Positions 24,565-34,450 of a stretch of DNA of 64,000 nucleotides are shown here, piece after piece. The notes under the pieces were generated by a model. It did no database searches. It saw only the letters and a list, made by a program, of their open reading frames with translations, and was not told the DNA's origin. The stretch is taken from the NCBI GenBank assembly GCA_910578755.1, contig CAJTSZ010000001.1, positions 1 to 64,000 of the forward strand, read 5' to 3'. This DNA comes from an uncultured Oscillospiraceae bacterium (GTDB taxonomy: Bacteria; Bacillota; Clostridia; Oscillospirales; Ruminococcaceae). The translations under genes were made by a program, and so were the position numbers. Numbering within the stretch: the first letter of the stretch is position 1; each line of letters begins with the position of its first letter.

Positions 24565-26157
24565 ATGAAATTTGATTTGAAAGAATTTATTGAAAAAGCC
24601 AAAGCGGCATGGGCAAAGCTGTCTGATAAGGCAAAAAAAATTATTATCTTTGGCGGCAGCGCCCTGTTGGTGCTGATTATTTTAATCACAGTGCTCCTCA
24701 ATGTATCCAAGGGGGATTACCGCGTGCTGTTCCCTGGTATGAGCGACGAGGAAAGCGCCCAGGTGTACGCTACCCTGCAGGAGATGAATGTTCAGCCCCA
24801 AATAGATACAAAGGGCCAAATCCTTGTGCCCAAGGAGCAGTGGGACCAACTGGTATTCCAGCTTAACGGGAAGGGGTACCCCAAAACCACCCTTAGCTAC
24901 GATACTTTCTCCAATGCGTCGGGCTTTACCTCCACAGAGTTTGAAAAGCGCACGGCCCTTATTTTTCAGTCTCAGGACCGGATGCAGCAAACGCTGCTGC
25001 GCCAGGACGGCATTGAAGAAGCAACAGTAACCTTTACAGTTCCGGAAACCAGCAACTACATATGGGACGAATCGAACCAGCAGCAAAGCACCGCCGGCGT
25101 TACTGTTTCCATGAGGCCCGGCTACGAGCTAACCCCGGAAAGGGTAACAGCAATTAAACATTTGGCTGCTACCTCTATTCCCAAACTGGCCCCGGAAAAC
25201 GTTGTAGTAGTAGATGCTGCAACAGGCATTGAAGTTTTGGGTGTGGATGAAATGAAGGACGCCGGGTACTACAATACACAGCGTTTGGATTTTGAAAGGC
25301 AAATTGCAAAACAGATTGAAGACAATGTAAAGCGCCTTTTGTCAGGGAAATACGGCCCAGACGGCGTAACAGCGGTTGCTACAGTGTCTTTGGACTATGA
25401 CAAAATGATGTCGGAAACCAAGCAGTACGAACCCCGTGAAAACGGGGACGGCGGCGGTGTTATGAACCATTATGAGGAACAGTACAGCCTCAATAGCGCC
25501 ACGCCGGTGGAAGGCATTGTTGGGGAAGAAAACAATACCGATGCGCCCACTTACCCTAACCAGGACGGCACAGGGGATGGTTCTACAACAGACTATTACA
25601 AAAATGTTGATTATGATGTCAGCTATGTGCTGACCCAAATTGAAAAGGGCGAGCCGATTTTGAAAAAGGCGTCGGTAGCTGTAATTGTTAACGACCCTGA
25701 TTTTGATGAAGAAACGGAGGATACCCTTGTGGACCTCATTTCTAAGGCGGCCAATATTACCAGCGACAATATCCGGGTAACTAATTTGAACTTTGAAACA
25801 CAGCAAGTAATAGCGCCAGCCGATACTGCAACCTTAAGCCCGCGGCAAATTCTTTTGTTTGCTTTTGGTGGCTTGCTGTTCCTGCTGGTACTGGTTATTG
25901 TTATTATCCTTGTGGCCAAAAAGGAACGGAAACGCCGCGAGGAAGAGGAGGCAGAGCTGCAGGAGGAAGAAGACCGCCAGCAAGAGCTTGAACGGCAGAA
26001 GGAAATTGAAGAGCATAAACGTATGCTGCAAAATGAAGCCATGGCCTCCGCCAATACAAAAGAAAACGCTATCACCGAAGAGGTGCGGGAATTTGCCAAA
26101 GAAAACCCCGAAATTACTGCGGCTTTGCTTCGCTCGCTGTTGAAGGAGGAGAATTAG
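24565..26157 (+). CDS. fliF: Flagellar MS-ring protein FliF
   Basis: A 530-residue membrane protein forming the MS ring, the base on which the flagellum and export gate assemble. Two transmembrane segments bracket the periplasmic ring-building domains: IIIFGGSALLVLIILITVLL near 27-46 and a second near 430-453. The cytoplasmic tail (NPEITAALLRSLLKEEN) is the FliG-binding segment. A Gly/Thr/Asn-rich insert (about 290-350) separates the halves. The stop is one base before the fliG ATG. Confidence 0.95.
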   Translation: MKFDLKEFIEKAKAAWAKLSDKAKKIIIFGGSALLVLIILITVLLNVSKGDYRVLFPGMSDEESAQVYATLQEMNVQPQIDTKGQILVPKEQWDQLVFQLNGKGYPKTTLSYDTFSNASGFTSTEFEKRTALIFQSQDRMQQTLLRQDGIEEATVTFTVPETSNYIWDESNQQQSTAGVTVSMRPGYELTPERVTAIKHLAATSIPKLAPENVVVVDAATGIEVLGVDEMKDAGYYNTQRLDFERQIAKQIEDNVKRLLSGKYGPDGVTAVATVSLDYDKMMSETKQYEPRENGDGGGVMNHYEEQYSLNSATPVEGIVGEENNTDAPTYPNQDGTGDGSTTDYYKNVDYDVSYVLTQIEKGEPILKKASVAVIVNDPDFDEETEDTLVDLISKAANITSDNIRVTNLNFETQQVIAPADTATLSPRQILLFAFGGLLFLLVLVIVIILVAKKERKRREEEEAELQEEEDRQQELERQKEIEEHKRMLQNEAMASANTKENAITEEVREFAKENPEITAALLRSLLKEEN

Positions 26158-26158
26158 T

Positions 26159-27166
26159 ATGGCAAAATCAAAGCTTTCTCCTGTGCAGCGTGCTGCCGTA
26201 GTTATTGTAGCTTTGGGTGCCGATAGAGCCTCCAACGTTTACAAGTACCTGAAACAGGAAGAAGTGGAGCAGCTTTCCCTTGAAGTTGCAAAAATGGAAC
26301 GCTTGACCCCCGAGGATATGCAGGAGACCATAGAGGATTTCTATGGTCTTTGCGTCACCCAAAAGGTAATTGATGAAGGTGGGGTACTGTACGCAAAGGA
26401 TGTTTTGGAAAAAGCCTTTGGCCCAGAGCAGGCAGCCGCTTATTTGGACCGCTTAAACAAGTCCCTGCACACCAGGTCTTTTGAATTTATCCGGAAGGCG
26501 GACTACAAAAACCTGCAAATGATGCTGCAAAACGAACATCCGCAAACCATTGCTTTAGTTTTATCCTACGCCCGTTCGGACCAAGCAGCCCAAATTATTG
26601 CCGAGCTGCCTAGAAATATACAGCTGGATGTTATCCAAAGGATTGCCGGGCTGGACAGGGTTTCCCCAGAAATGATCAGCTTGGTAGAAAAAACTTTGGA
26701 AAATAGATTTGCCAGCATTGTTTCCTCCGACCAAATCGAGGTGGGCGGTGTTCCATATATTGCTGAAATTATGAACCGGGTTGACCGTGCTACTGAAAAA
26801 TACATTTTCGATGCTTTGGACGAAAGGGACGCGGCTTTGTCGGAAGAAATCCACAAGCTCATGTTCGTGTTCGAGGACATCGTCAACCTGGACAGCATGG
26901 CCATTCAACGGTTTATCCGCGAGGTGGATACCAAGGATTTGGCCGTTGCCCTCAAAGGCTCCAACGAAGAGGTCAAACAGGTTATTTTCCAAAATATGTC
27001 CTCCAGAATGCGGGAAACTATCGACCAGGATATCAAATTCCTGCATAATGTTCGTATGCATGACGTGGCCGAAACCCAGCAGAAGATTGTTGGTATTATT
27101 CGTCAGCTGGAAGAAGCCGGTGAAATTGTAATTGCCCGCGGGGAGGGAGATGAGATCCTTGCCTAA
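26159..27166 (+). CDS. fliG: Flagellar motor switch protein FliG
   Basis: A 335-residue C-ring protein that receives torque from MotAB. The middle domain shows the EHPQ motif in LQNEHPQTIALVL; the C-terminal torque helix has the charged sequence RFIREVDTKDLAVALKG. AAGGAGGAG site overlaps the fliF stop. The last 17 bases overlap fliH, so fliF, fliG and fliH are translationally coupled. Confidence 0.96.
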   Translation: MAKSKLSPVQRAAVVIVALGADRASNVYKYLKQEEVEQLSLEVAKMERLTPEDMQETIEDFYGLCVTQKVIDEGGVLYAKDVLEKAFGPEQAAAYLDRLNKSLHTRSFEFIRKADYKNLQMMLQNEHPQTIALVLSYARSDQAAQIIAELPRNIQLDVIQRIAGLDRVSPEMISLVEKTLENRFASIVSSDQIEVGGVPYIAEIMNRVDRATEKYIFDALDERDAALSEEIHKLMFVFEDIVNLDSMAIQRFIREVDTKDLAVALKGSNEEVKQVIFQNMSSRMRETIDQDIKFLHNVRMHDVAETQQKIVGIIRQLEEAGEIVIARGEGDEILA

Positions 27167-27938
27167 GATTATTAAACCTGGCAGGCTGGTTCCCTCCGAC
27201 GGGGTGGTAAAAATTCCAGACGCCCCTTCGCCGCCCGTACCCCTGCCGGAGGAACCTCTGCCAGGGGAGCCCCAAACAGGGGAAAACCAGCTGCCTGGGC
27301 AGGAAGCAGAACAGCAGCAGGAAGAACCAGCTGCAAAGTTTCAGAATATGCTGGAAGAGAGCGCTGTGGAACGCGCCAACGATGTTGCCCAAAAAATCCT
27401 TCAAAGAACCCGTACCGAACGGGAAGAAATTTTAGGGAGGGCCCAAGCAGAGGCCCAGCGCATACGGGAAGAGGCCTACAGGGCCGCCTACCAGCAGGCT
27501 TTAGATGAAAAAAACCAGGAAATTAACAGCTGCCTTTCGGAAGTGAACCAATTGATGGTTGACCTGAAGGAGCAGCAGCAAAGCTTTTTAAAGCAGTACG
27601 AGGAAGGGATTCTTACCCTTGCCTTAAACATTACCAAAAAGGTATTGGGCACATCTATCCGCGCCCATGAGGAACTCATGCTTCCCCTTGTAAAGGACGC
27701 GGTTTCCTCGGTAAAAAATGCCGATTGGATCAACGTCCAAATTTCGGAACGCCTGCCAGGGCTTATTGCCCAGCTGCGCAAGGAGCTTGCCCAGCGGCAG
27801 GACCTTGACAAGGTGGAGCTGACCATTGGGGACATTCCAGAGGACAGTTGCATTGTAACAACACCCGACGGCATTATTGACGCTTCAGTTTCTGTGCAGT
27901 TAGAAAACCTACAGGCACAGTTTGAAAGGAAAGATTAA
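27150..27938 (+). CDS. fliH: Flagellar export stator protein FliH
   Basis: A 262-residue regulator of the FliI ATPase in the flagellar type III export apparatus. Order: a Pro/Glu-rich N-terminus (about 15-55), a long coiled coil rich in Arg, Glu and Ala (about 65-160), then the V-ATPase subunit E-like C-terminal domain with ALNITKKVLGTSI. The ATG at 27150 after GGGGAGGG lies inside the end of fliG. Confidence 0.88.
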   Translation: MRSLPKIIKPGRLVPSDGVVKIPDAPSPPVPLPEEPLPGEPQTGENQLPGQEAEQQQEEPAAKFQNMLEESAVERANDVAQKILQRTRTEREEILGRAQAEAQRIREEAYRAAYQQALDEKNQEINSCLSEVNQLMVDLKEQQQSFLKQYEEGILTLALNITKKVLGTSIRAHEELMLPLVKDAVSSVKNADWINVQISERLPGLIAQLRKELAQRQDLDKVELTIGDIPEDSCIVTTPDGIIDASVSVQLENLQAQFERKD

Positions 27939-27958
27939 CACGCAACGGAGGGAAAGCT

Positions 27959-29281
27959 GTGAACAAGAACCGCTATGTTTTAGACTTGTACCCGTACCAG
28001 CGGATGATACGTCTCAGCGACCTCTATACCTATAAGGGTAAAATCAGTAAGATTATGGGCCTGATGGTGGAAGCCACCGGGCTAATCTGCAACATAGGGG
28101 ATATATGTAAAATATGGGTGGATGAACAACATACCGTGCTTGCAGAGGTTGTTGGAATTAAGGAAAACATCGTTCAGCTTATGCCCTACCAGGAAGTAGA
28201 CGGCATTGGGTCCGACAGTATTGTAATCAATACCGGCAATAAGCTGGAGGTTGGCGTCAGCGACGCCCTTGTGGGCCGGGCTATTGACGCTTTGGGCAAC
28301 CCCATTGACGGCGGCCCCCCCATTAAGCGCAGCGCTTGGTATCCTATTAACGGGGGCCATTCCAACCCTATGGACCGCCCGCCTATTTCTGAGGTAATGG
28401 AACTGGGAGTGAAAGCCATTGACGGGCTTTTAACCATGGGAAAAGGCCAAAGGATGGGCATTTTCGCCGGCAGCGGCGTGGGCAAAAGTACCTTAATGGG
28501 TATGATTGCCCGAAATGTAAAAGCAGACGTCAATGTAATTGCCCTGGTGGGCGAGCGTGGGCGCGAAGTGGTAGAGTTTATGGACCGTGACCTGGGCCAG
28601 GAAGGTATGGCGCGCTCCGTTTTGGTAGTAGCAACCTCCGACCAGCCAGCCATGATGCGCAATAAATGTGCCCTTACAGCCACCGCAATTGCAGAATATT
28701 TCCGGGACCAAGGGCGGGACGTGCTCCTGATGATGGATTCCCTGACGCGCTACTGTATGGCGCAAAGAGAGATTGGCCTTTCCACCGGTGAGCCGCCGGT
28801 AGCAAGGGGATATACCCCTTCTATCTATACAGCGCTGCCCAAGCTTTTGGAGCGTTCGGGAAATTTTGAACGAGGCTCTATCACCGGGATTTATACGGTT
28901 CTTGTAGAAGGTGATGACACCAACGAGCCGATCTCCGATACTGTTAGAGGTATTGTGGATGGGCACATTGTGCTGTCCAGGAAGGTGGCCATGCGTAACC
29001 ATTACCCAGCTATTGATATTTTGCCCAGTATTAGCCGCCTTATGAGCAGTATTGCCACTCCCGAACACCAAAAGGCTGCCGGGAAGGTGCGGCAGATGAT
29101 GTCCGTTTACCAGGATAACCGGGACTTGCTTTCCATAGGCGCTTACAAAAGCGGCAGCAACCCGGAATTGGACGAGGCCATCCGCCACATGGACGCCATA
29201 AACCAGCTTTTGCAGCAGCGGGTTGGCAATAAGGTGGACTTTGACGAAACAGTAAAAAGATTAGTTGACATAGTAAAATAA
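27959..29281 (+). CDS. fliI: Flagellum-specific ATPase FliI
   Basis: A 440-residue F1-beta-like ATPase driving export of flagellar subunits. Walker A is GSGVGKSTLMG; LVGERGREVVEF, the Walker B LLMMDSLTRYCMAQREIGL and RGYTPSIYTALPKLLER are all typical. GTG start with GGAGGGAAA upstream. It follows fliH by 20 bases. Confidence 0.97.
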   Translation: MNKNRYVLDLYPYQRMIRLSDLYTYKGKISKIMGLMVEATGLICNIGDICKIWVDEQHTVLAEVVGIKENIVQLMPYQEVDGIGSDSIVINTGNKLEVGVSDALVGRAIDALGNPIDGGPPIKRSAWYPINGGHSNPMDRPPISEVMELGVKAIDGLLTMGKGQRMGIFAGSGVGKSTLMGMIARNVKADVNVIALVGERGREVVEFMDRDLGQEGMARSVLVVATSDQPAMMRNKCALTATAIAEYFRDQGRDVLLMMDSLTRYCMAQREIGLSTGEPPVARGYTPSIYTALPKLLERSGNFERGSITGIYTVLVEGDDTNEPISDTVRGIVDGHIVLSRKVAMRNHYPAIDILPSISRLMSSIATPEHQKAAGKVRQMMSVYQDNRDLLSIGAYKSGSNPELDEAIRHMDAINQLLQQRVGNKVDFDETVKRLVDIVK

Positions 29282-29313
29282 AAAGTGTAATAAAATGATA
29301 AGGAGGGTTTCCT

Positions 29314-29763
29314 GTGAAAAAGTTTCAGTTTTCATTAAGCCACATGCGCGAATATAAAAGCCGAATTTTAGACGAGGAGCAAGGTACCCTTCTTCGCTTA
29401 AAGGATGAGCAAACCCAAATAGAACAAGCTATCGAAAAACTGCAAACGGAGTTTCAGAATATTTCTGCCCAAATGCAGGTTGCCCAAATAAAGGGTACCA
29501 CCATAATAGAATTACAGGGCTTCAGCATGCAGCTGGATACCATACGCCTGCAGCTGAAGGAATTGCAGGCCGCCTTGCTCAAAGCGGTTCAAAAGGTGGA
29601 AAAACAAACAAAAGTAGTCATAGCAGCCAACCAGGAGGTTTCTAAGCTGGATAAGCTCCAGGATAAGCAGTACGAAGCCTACCGCCATAAGGAGGAAAAG
29701 GCAGAGGAACTGCGTATTGAGGAGATTGTGGTTCAGGGCGTTCTCCGTAAAGACGCTGGCTAA
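29314..29763 (+). CDS. fliJ: Flagellar export chaperone FliJ
   Basis: A 149-residue all-helical coiled-coil protein, the gamma-like stalk of the export ATPase. It starts with KKFQFSLSHMREYK, the usual FliJ opening, and is rich in Lys, Glu, Gln throughout. GTG start with AAGGAGGG. Identity rests on position between fliI and fliK plus the N-terminus. Confidence 0.88.
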   Translation: MKKFQFSLSHMREYKSRILDEEQGTLLRLKDEQTQIEQAIEKLQTEFQNISAQMQVAQIKGTTIIELQGFSMQLDTIRLQLKELQAALLKAVQKVEKQTKVVIAANQEVSKLDKLQDKQYEAYRHKEEKAEELRIEEIVVQGVLRKDAG

Positions 29764-29893
29764 AAACAAACGCCATATAATAGTGGAATTTAAAAGATAT
29801 TTTTAAACTCCGCTGTTGTAGGCTATCTTTTTCTAATCGGGTTAAAAAAGTACCCTTTAACAAGTATTGCCATATTGAAAGGAGGTGAAACAA

Positions 29894-31003
29894 ATGGAAC
29901 AAATAATTTCCGTACAGTCTGCTTCTGCACAGCCAACCCTTCGCGGTTTGTTGGGTTTAAACGGCGGCCAGGCAGTACAGGGTGACGCCTTTGCCATGCT
30001 TTTTCAGCAGCTTATGGGCCAGGACGGTGATTTTGCCGCGCTTTTTACACAGGTAGCCCAGGACAACCAGGAAGAAGCCGATGAACTTGGCGCCCAAATG
30101 GCAGCGGAGATGCTGTGCATGATGCCTAACCCACAAATGCAAATGATGCTTTCCTTAGTACAGCCCCAGGCCATGGCCCAGGTTGTGGAAAACATTCAGG
30201 ACGTTTTGGACGGCAAAACAGCCGGAACAAACCTTACAGCAGCACAACTGCTTTCCGCCCTTGGTACCCAGGGGGAGGAAGCTGCCCCCACAGCCAAAAA
30301 CCTGACTTCCAACCAGTTCTATACCATTTTGCAGAACGCATGGAAGGAAGAAGAACCCCAGCAGCCTTTTATGGGCCTTTCCTTCCAGGACAGCAGCCTG
30401 AGAGCAGCAAAAGAACTGCTTGCCCAAAAGCAAAAGGATAATACCGTGCAGCCCCTGGATGTAGAAAGCCTTCAGGCGGATGTAAACGCAAAGCGTTTTA
30501 TGCCTTTGGACGCTATGGCGCAAAAACAGGCGGCTTCCCTGCCGGATGTAAACGAAATAGCAAACCAGCTGAAAACCGGTATTCTGGACAATGTAGCCCA
30601 GGGTAAAAACGAGTTTGTTGTACGGCTCAAGCCGGAAGGCATTGGGGAAATCGTGGTAAAGCTTTCGGAGAATAAGGAAAAAATCTCTTTAAGCATTATT
30701 ACTTCCAGCGCCCAAACAGCTAAAATGATCACCAATGAAGTTACAGCTTTGCAAAACGCCCTTCGGCCCCTGCATGCTGAGGTAGAGCAAATCGTAGTTG
30801 CCCAACCAACCGAGCAAGCCAGCAATTATGCCGCGCAAACTGCCATGACCAACCAGGAACACCAGTTCCAGGGCCAGCAGTTCTATAACGGCCAGGGCGA
30901 TAGCCACCACGGCGGTTCTTCCCGCCCCCAGGAAGGCGGAGAATTTGGCAGCACCGTTGAACAAATCCTTGCAGAGGATGACGGGCTGGATACCTACATC
31001 TAA
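29894..31003 (+). CDS. fliK: Flagellar hook-length control protein FliK
   Basis: A 369-residue secreted molecular ruler that measures the hook and switches export specificity. The N-terminal two thirds is Gln/Ala-rich and variable, as in the family; the C-terminal Flg_hook domain is clear with FVVRLKPEGIGEIVVKLSENK (about 237-257) and ALRPLHAEVEQIVV. The ATG after AAAGGAGGTG was preferred to the GTG three codons upstream, which lies in the ribosome site. A 130-base gap before it holds no gene. Confidence 0.9.
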   Translation: MEQIISVQSASAQPTLRGLLGLNGGQAVQGDAFAMLFQQLMGQDGDFAALFTQVAQDNQEEADELGAQMAAEMLCMMPNPQMQMMLSLVQPQAMAQVVENIQDVLDGKTAGTNLTAAQLLSALGTQGEEAAPTAKNLTSNQFYTILQNAWKEEEPQQPFMGLSFQDSSLRAAKELLAQKQKDNTVQPLDVESLQADVNAKRFMPLDAMAQKQAASLPDVNEIANQLKTGILDNVAQGKNEFVVRLKPEGIGEIVVKLSENKEKISLSIITSSAQTAKMITNEVTALQNALRPLHAEVEQIVVAQPTEQASNYAAQTAMTNQEHQFQGQQFYNGQGDSHHGGSSRPQEGGEFGSTVEQILAEDDGLDTYI

Positions 31004-31042
31004 CTACCCTGAAAGGGAAAACAGAAGGAAGGAGGAACAAGC

Positions 31043-32284
31043 TTGAACGGCATTAACACCAACTACAACAGCTACCGTAACCAATGGGAAAATATGCTCA
31101 AGGATGGCACCACCGACGGCAAAACCGAAGAAACAGAAGGCGCTGACGGCGCCGGCCAGGTGTGGAACGCGGTTTTTACCGATAAAAAAGACAACGGCGT
31201 TTCTGTTGACGATTTTCTGAACTTAATGGTTGCCCAGCTGCAAAACCAGGACTTTATGAATCCTGTGGACGATACCCAGTATGTAACCCAGTTGGCCCAG
31301 TTTGCCACCATGCAGCAAATGCAGGAAATGGCAACCTACATGAAAACCAACTATGTAATGTCCCTGGTAGGGCAGGAAATCACTGCCGCAAAATTTACCG
31401 TTTCCGGCGAACTGCAAAAGGAAACCGGCAAGGTTGAAAAAATTTCCCTGGTAAACAACGAGTTCAAAGTTTATGTTAACGGCAAACAGTTCACCTTGGA
31501 ACAAATTATGGAAGTCCACGGCAACAAAGCTACCGATAAGTCCGACCCAGAACAGCTAAATTACCTCATGTCCCTTGTGGGCAAGGAAATTACCGTGCGC
31601 AAACGCAACGAAGAGGGCGAGGCAACCGGCAAGCTCACCGGCGTGGTTGAAAAAATTTCCACCGAGGACGGTAAGTACCAGGTTTGCATTGACGGCGAAT
31701 GGTACCCTCTGGAGGATGTTTTGGAGGTAAGCGGCTCCGATTCTAAAGCCGACAGGGATTACCTCTATGGCCTCATTGGCTACGAGGTTACTGTACGGGA
31801 AAGGGACGAGTTCGGCGACCCGGCAGGCAGGATTACCGGCGTGGTGGAACGTGTTTCCACAGAGGATGGTAAATTCCAGGTTTGCATTGACGGCGAATGG
31901 TACCCCTTGGATGACGTAATAGACGTGGGCGATTACATTGGCGAAGGCAGCCAGCCCCCCGTTGTTACCCCCCCGGTACCCCCCAATAATGAAGCTCCCG
32001 GCGTCCCCCCTGCAGATGGCACAGAACCCGGCGACGGTTCCCAAGTCCCCCCTGTGGATGGCACAGAACCCGGCGACGGTTCCCAAGTCCCCCCTGTGGA
32101 TGGCACAGAAAATGGAGGGAATACAGAAGTACCAGGCGAAACCCCTGACGTGGAGAACCCCGGCGAAGTACCCGGCGGCAATCCCGATGTGGAAAACCCC
32201 GGTGACAATGTTGAACCCAATCCCCCTGTTGATGAAACAGAGGCCCCGCCTGCTGATGAAACAGCCCCCCAAACAAACAGCTAA
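31043..32284 (+). CDS. flgD: Flagellar hook capping protein FlgD with tripled domain and Pro-rich tail
   Basis: A 413-residue protein; FlgD is usually about 140-240. The N-terminal scaffold domain is normal (FLNLMVAQLQNQDFMNPVDD, then TQLAQFATMQQMQEM). A unit of about 60 residues with the pattern LMSLVGxEIT...VEKIS...VDG..Y.L..V.EV then occurs three times (about 110-165, 172-230, 240-295), the last two very alike. The tail (about 300-413) is Pro/Gly/Glu-rich with a 14-residue unit repeated 2.4 times. TTG start with GGAAGGAGG. The extra units may make a taller or stiffer cap. Confidence 0.88.
   Translation: MNGINTNYNSYRNQWENMLKDGTTDGKTEETEGADGAGQVWNAVFTDKKDNGVSVDDFLNLMVAQLQNQDFMNPVDDTQYVTQLAQFATMQQMQEMATYMKTNYVMSLVGQEITAAKFTVSGELQKETGKVEKISLVNNEFKVYVNGKQFTLEQIMEVHGNKATDKSDPEQLNYLMSLVGKEITVRKRNEEGEATGKLTGVVEKISTEDGKYQVCIDGEWYPLEDVLEVSGSDSKADRDYLYGLIGYEVTVRERDEFGDPAGRITGVVERVSTEDGKFQVCIDGEWYPLDDVIDVGDYIGEGSQPPVVTPPVPPNNEAPGVPPADGTEPGDGSQVPPVDGTEPGDGSQVPPVDGTENGGNTEVPGETPDVENPGEVPGGNPDVENPGDNVEPNPPVDETEAPPADETAPQTNS
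32009..32110 (+). repeat. 42-bp tandem repeat in the flgD tail
   Basis: About 2.4 copies with starts at 32009, 32051 and 32093. Each encodes the 14 residues PVDGTEPGDGSQVP (first copy PADG). Copies are nearly identical in DNA, so copy number may vary by slippage or recombination. Confidence 0.95.
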
Positions 32285-32317
32285 GCATCATACACAAAAC
32301 GGTAAAGGAGTGAGGTT

Positions 32318-32716
32318 ATGGACAATTTGTTAATCCGCCGCAGGATGAGCTTACCCGTAACCACCGGTATTCCCACAGAGGCGCCAAAAGTGCAGCCCCA
32401 GGGGGTACAAACCCAGCCCAATGTTTCATTCCGGCAGGTTTTGGAACAAACGGCGCAAAAACAGGAACTCTCCTTTTCAAAGCATGCAACACAGCGGGTT
32501 GCACAGCGGGGAATAGAGCTTTCCGAAACAGGTATGGAACGCTTAAACGAAGGCCTGCAAATTGTGCGGGACAAAGGCATGGAGGACGCCCTAATACTTA
32601 TGGACGGCTCCGCGTTTATTGTCAATGCCAAAAACGGCATGGTTATTACCGCGCTCAACAGCGGCGAACTAAAAGGCAGAGTCATTACAAATATTGACGG
32701 GACTGTAATTCTTTGA
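32318..32716 (+). CDS. Flagellar operon protein of the TIGR02530 type
   Basis: A 132-residue small protein found between flgD and flgE in many Firmicutes. Characteristic: SFSKHATQRVAQRGIELS, followed by ALILMDGSAFIVNAKNGMVI. Function is not known; position suggests a part in hook assembly. ATG with AAAGGAGTGAGG. Confidence 0.85.
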   Translation: MDNLLIRRRMSLPVTTGIPTEAPKVQPQGVQTQPNVSFRQVLEQTAQKQELSFSKHATQRVAQRGIELSETGMERLNEGLQIVRDKGMEDALILMDGSAFIVNAKNGMVITALNSGELKGRVITNIDGTVIL

Positions 32717-32795
32717 CTGGACCAATACAAGGAGGTCAATGGGCCTTGAACGATAGAGAGGCCCATGCAGTCCCCGGAAAGGGAGAATATATCAC

Positions 32796-34448
32796 ATGGT
32801 TAGATCAATGTACTCCGGTGTGGCTGGTATGAAATCCAACCAAACCAGAATGGATGTTATTGGTAATAACATCGCAAACTCCAATACATACGGCTTTAAA
32901 TCCAGCCGCGCAACCTTCCGCGATATGTACTACCAGCAGCTGCGGGGCGCTTCCGCAGGTACGGCTACCCGCGGCGGTATCAACCCCTCCATGGTAGGTT
33001 ACGGTTCACAGGTTTCCAGCGTGGACCTGCTCATGACCCAGTCCGCCATGACCTCCACCGGCAACCCCCTGGATGTCGGCATCACCGGCGAAGGCTTTTT
33101 GCAGGTAATGGACCCGGACGGTAACATCTACTACACCAAAGCCGGTATGCTGGATATTGACTCCAACGGCTACGTTATCGATTCCAGCGGTAACTTTGTG
33201 CTGGGTACCGGCGCTACCGAGGGCCGTTTGGATTCTACCGAGCCAGGCAAAAGCAAAATTAAAATTGACGTTGCTCCAATTCAGGCAAGTGCGGCTTCTG
33301 TTTCCAGTGAAATCAGCGGCAGAACCCTTACCATCAGTTCCACCAACCAGAACAAGGCGGCAAATGTGGGCTTTACCTTTACAAAATCCACCGAAATGCC
33401 TATGGGACAAAGAGTAAAGGCCATTATGGACGGCACCAGCTCTGTAATCAACATCCAACTTAACGCAGAGGAAGAATTTACAGATATGGGCCAGCTGGAA
33501 TCGGAGATCAATAAGGCTATTACCGAAGCCTACGGCGGCACCCACCCAGGGGGCGACTTTAAGTTTACCATGGAGCCGGATCCCTTTAAAGACGGGCCGC
33601 TGACCGGCGCAGAGATTATTACCACTGCGGAAGCCCAGTTTACCGGCGGCGAAATTAAAACCTCCGGAACACTGACAGATGGCACTACCGCTGTTACTTC
33701 TTTGCCAAATGGCTTCAGCATTAAAGAAACCGGCCTGCAATTTTCCGGCAATGGGGATGTAGATTTTTCCTTTACAAAAACTGGTACTGCCCCAGACGAA
33801 GCGTACGAGTTTACTTTAACTTTAGATGGCAAAACCTACCAGGGGAGCGTTCCACAAAGCCGGACAGATAAGGGCAGCGGCAGTATCTTATTGGAGCAAA
33901 ACCCTAAGGTAGACGGCGACACTGTTACCATAGGATTCCCCGGCACAGATACCATAGAAAATTTGTTGAATAATGGTGGCGGCACATATACTGGCATAGG
34001 CGTGGCCACCCCCAGCGAGCCCACCAAAAACGTGGGCCTGGGCAAGGGCACCTTTACCCTCACCGGCGGCACCGAATTTACCGAGCAAAATATTGGTAAC
34101 CTTACCGGTATTTCCATCGGCGCCGACGGTACCATCGTAGGTACCTCCGCAGCTGGCTTGCAGGTGCTGGGCCGTATCGACCTTGCTACCTTCGCTAACC
34201 CCAAAGGCTTAATGCAGTCCGGCAGCACCTACTTTACCGAAACCAGCAACTCCGGCAGCCCAAAGCTGGCTATCCCCGGTGAAGAAGGCACAGGAGCCCT
34301 GAAAAACAACGCCCTGGAAATGTCCAACGTGGACCTGGCCCAGGAGTTTTCCGACATGATTACCACCCAGCGTGGCTTCCAGGCAAGCTCCCGCCTTATC
34401 ACCGTTTCGGACACTATGCTGGAAGAATTGATTAACTTGAAACGATAA
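32796..34448 (+). CDS. flgE: Flagellar hook protein FlgE
   Basis: A 550-residue protein that polymerises into the hook. The N-terminal rod/hook signature MYSGVAGMKSNQTRMDVIGN with NTYGFKSSR is intact; the C-terminal D0 helix includes NNALEMSNVDLAQEFSDMI and ends in TMLEELINLKR. The middle (about 150-440) is a surface-exposed variable insert rich in Thr, Gly and Ser. Longer than the enteric form (about 400). The gene is followed by a 180-base structured gap. Confidence 0.94.
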   Translation: MVRSMYSGVAGMKSNQTRMDVIGNNIANSNTYGFKSSRATFRDMYYQQLRGASAGTATRGGINPSMVGYGSQVSSVDLLMTQSAMTSTGNPLDVGITGEGFLQVMDPDGNIYYTKAGMLDIDSNGYVIDSSGNFVLGTGATEGRLDSTEPGKSKIKIDVAPIQASAASVSSEISGRTLTISSTNQNKAANVGFTFTKSTEMPMGQRVKAIMDGTSSVINIQLNAEEEFTDMGQLESEINKAITEAYGGTHPGGDFKFTMEPDPFKDGPLTGAEIITTAEAQFTGGEIKTSGTLTDGTTAVTSLPNGFSIKETGLQFSGNGDVDFSFTKTGTAPDEAYEFTLTLDGKTYQGSVPQSRTDKGSGSILLEQNPKVDGDTVTIGFPGTDTIENLLNNGGGTYTGIGVATPSEPTKNVGLGKGTFTLTGGTEFTEQNIGNLTGISIGADGTIVGTSAAGLQVLGRIDLATFANPKGLMQSGSTYFTETSNSGSPKLAIPGEEGTGALKNNALEMSNVDLAQEFSDMITTQRGFQASSRLITVSDTMLEELINLKR

Positions 34449-34450
34449 AC

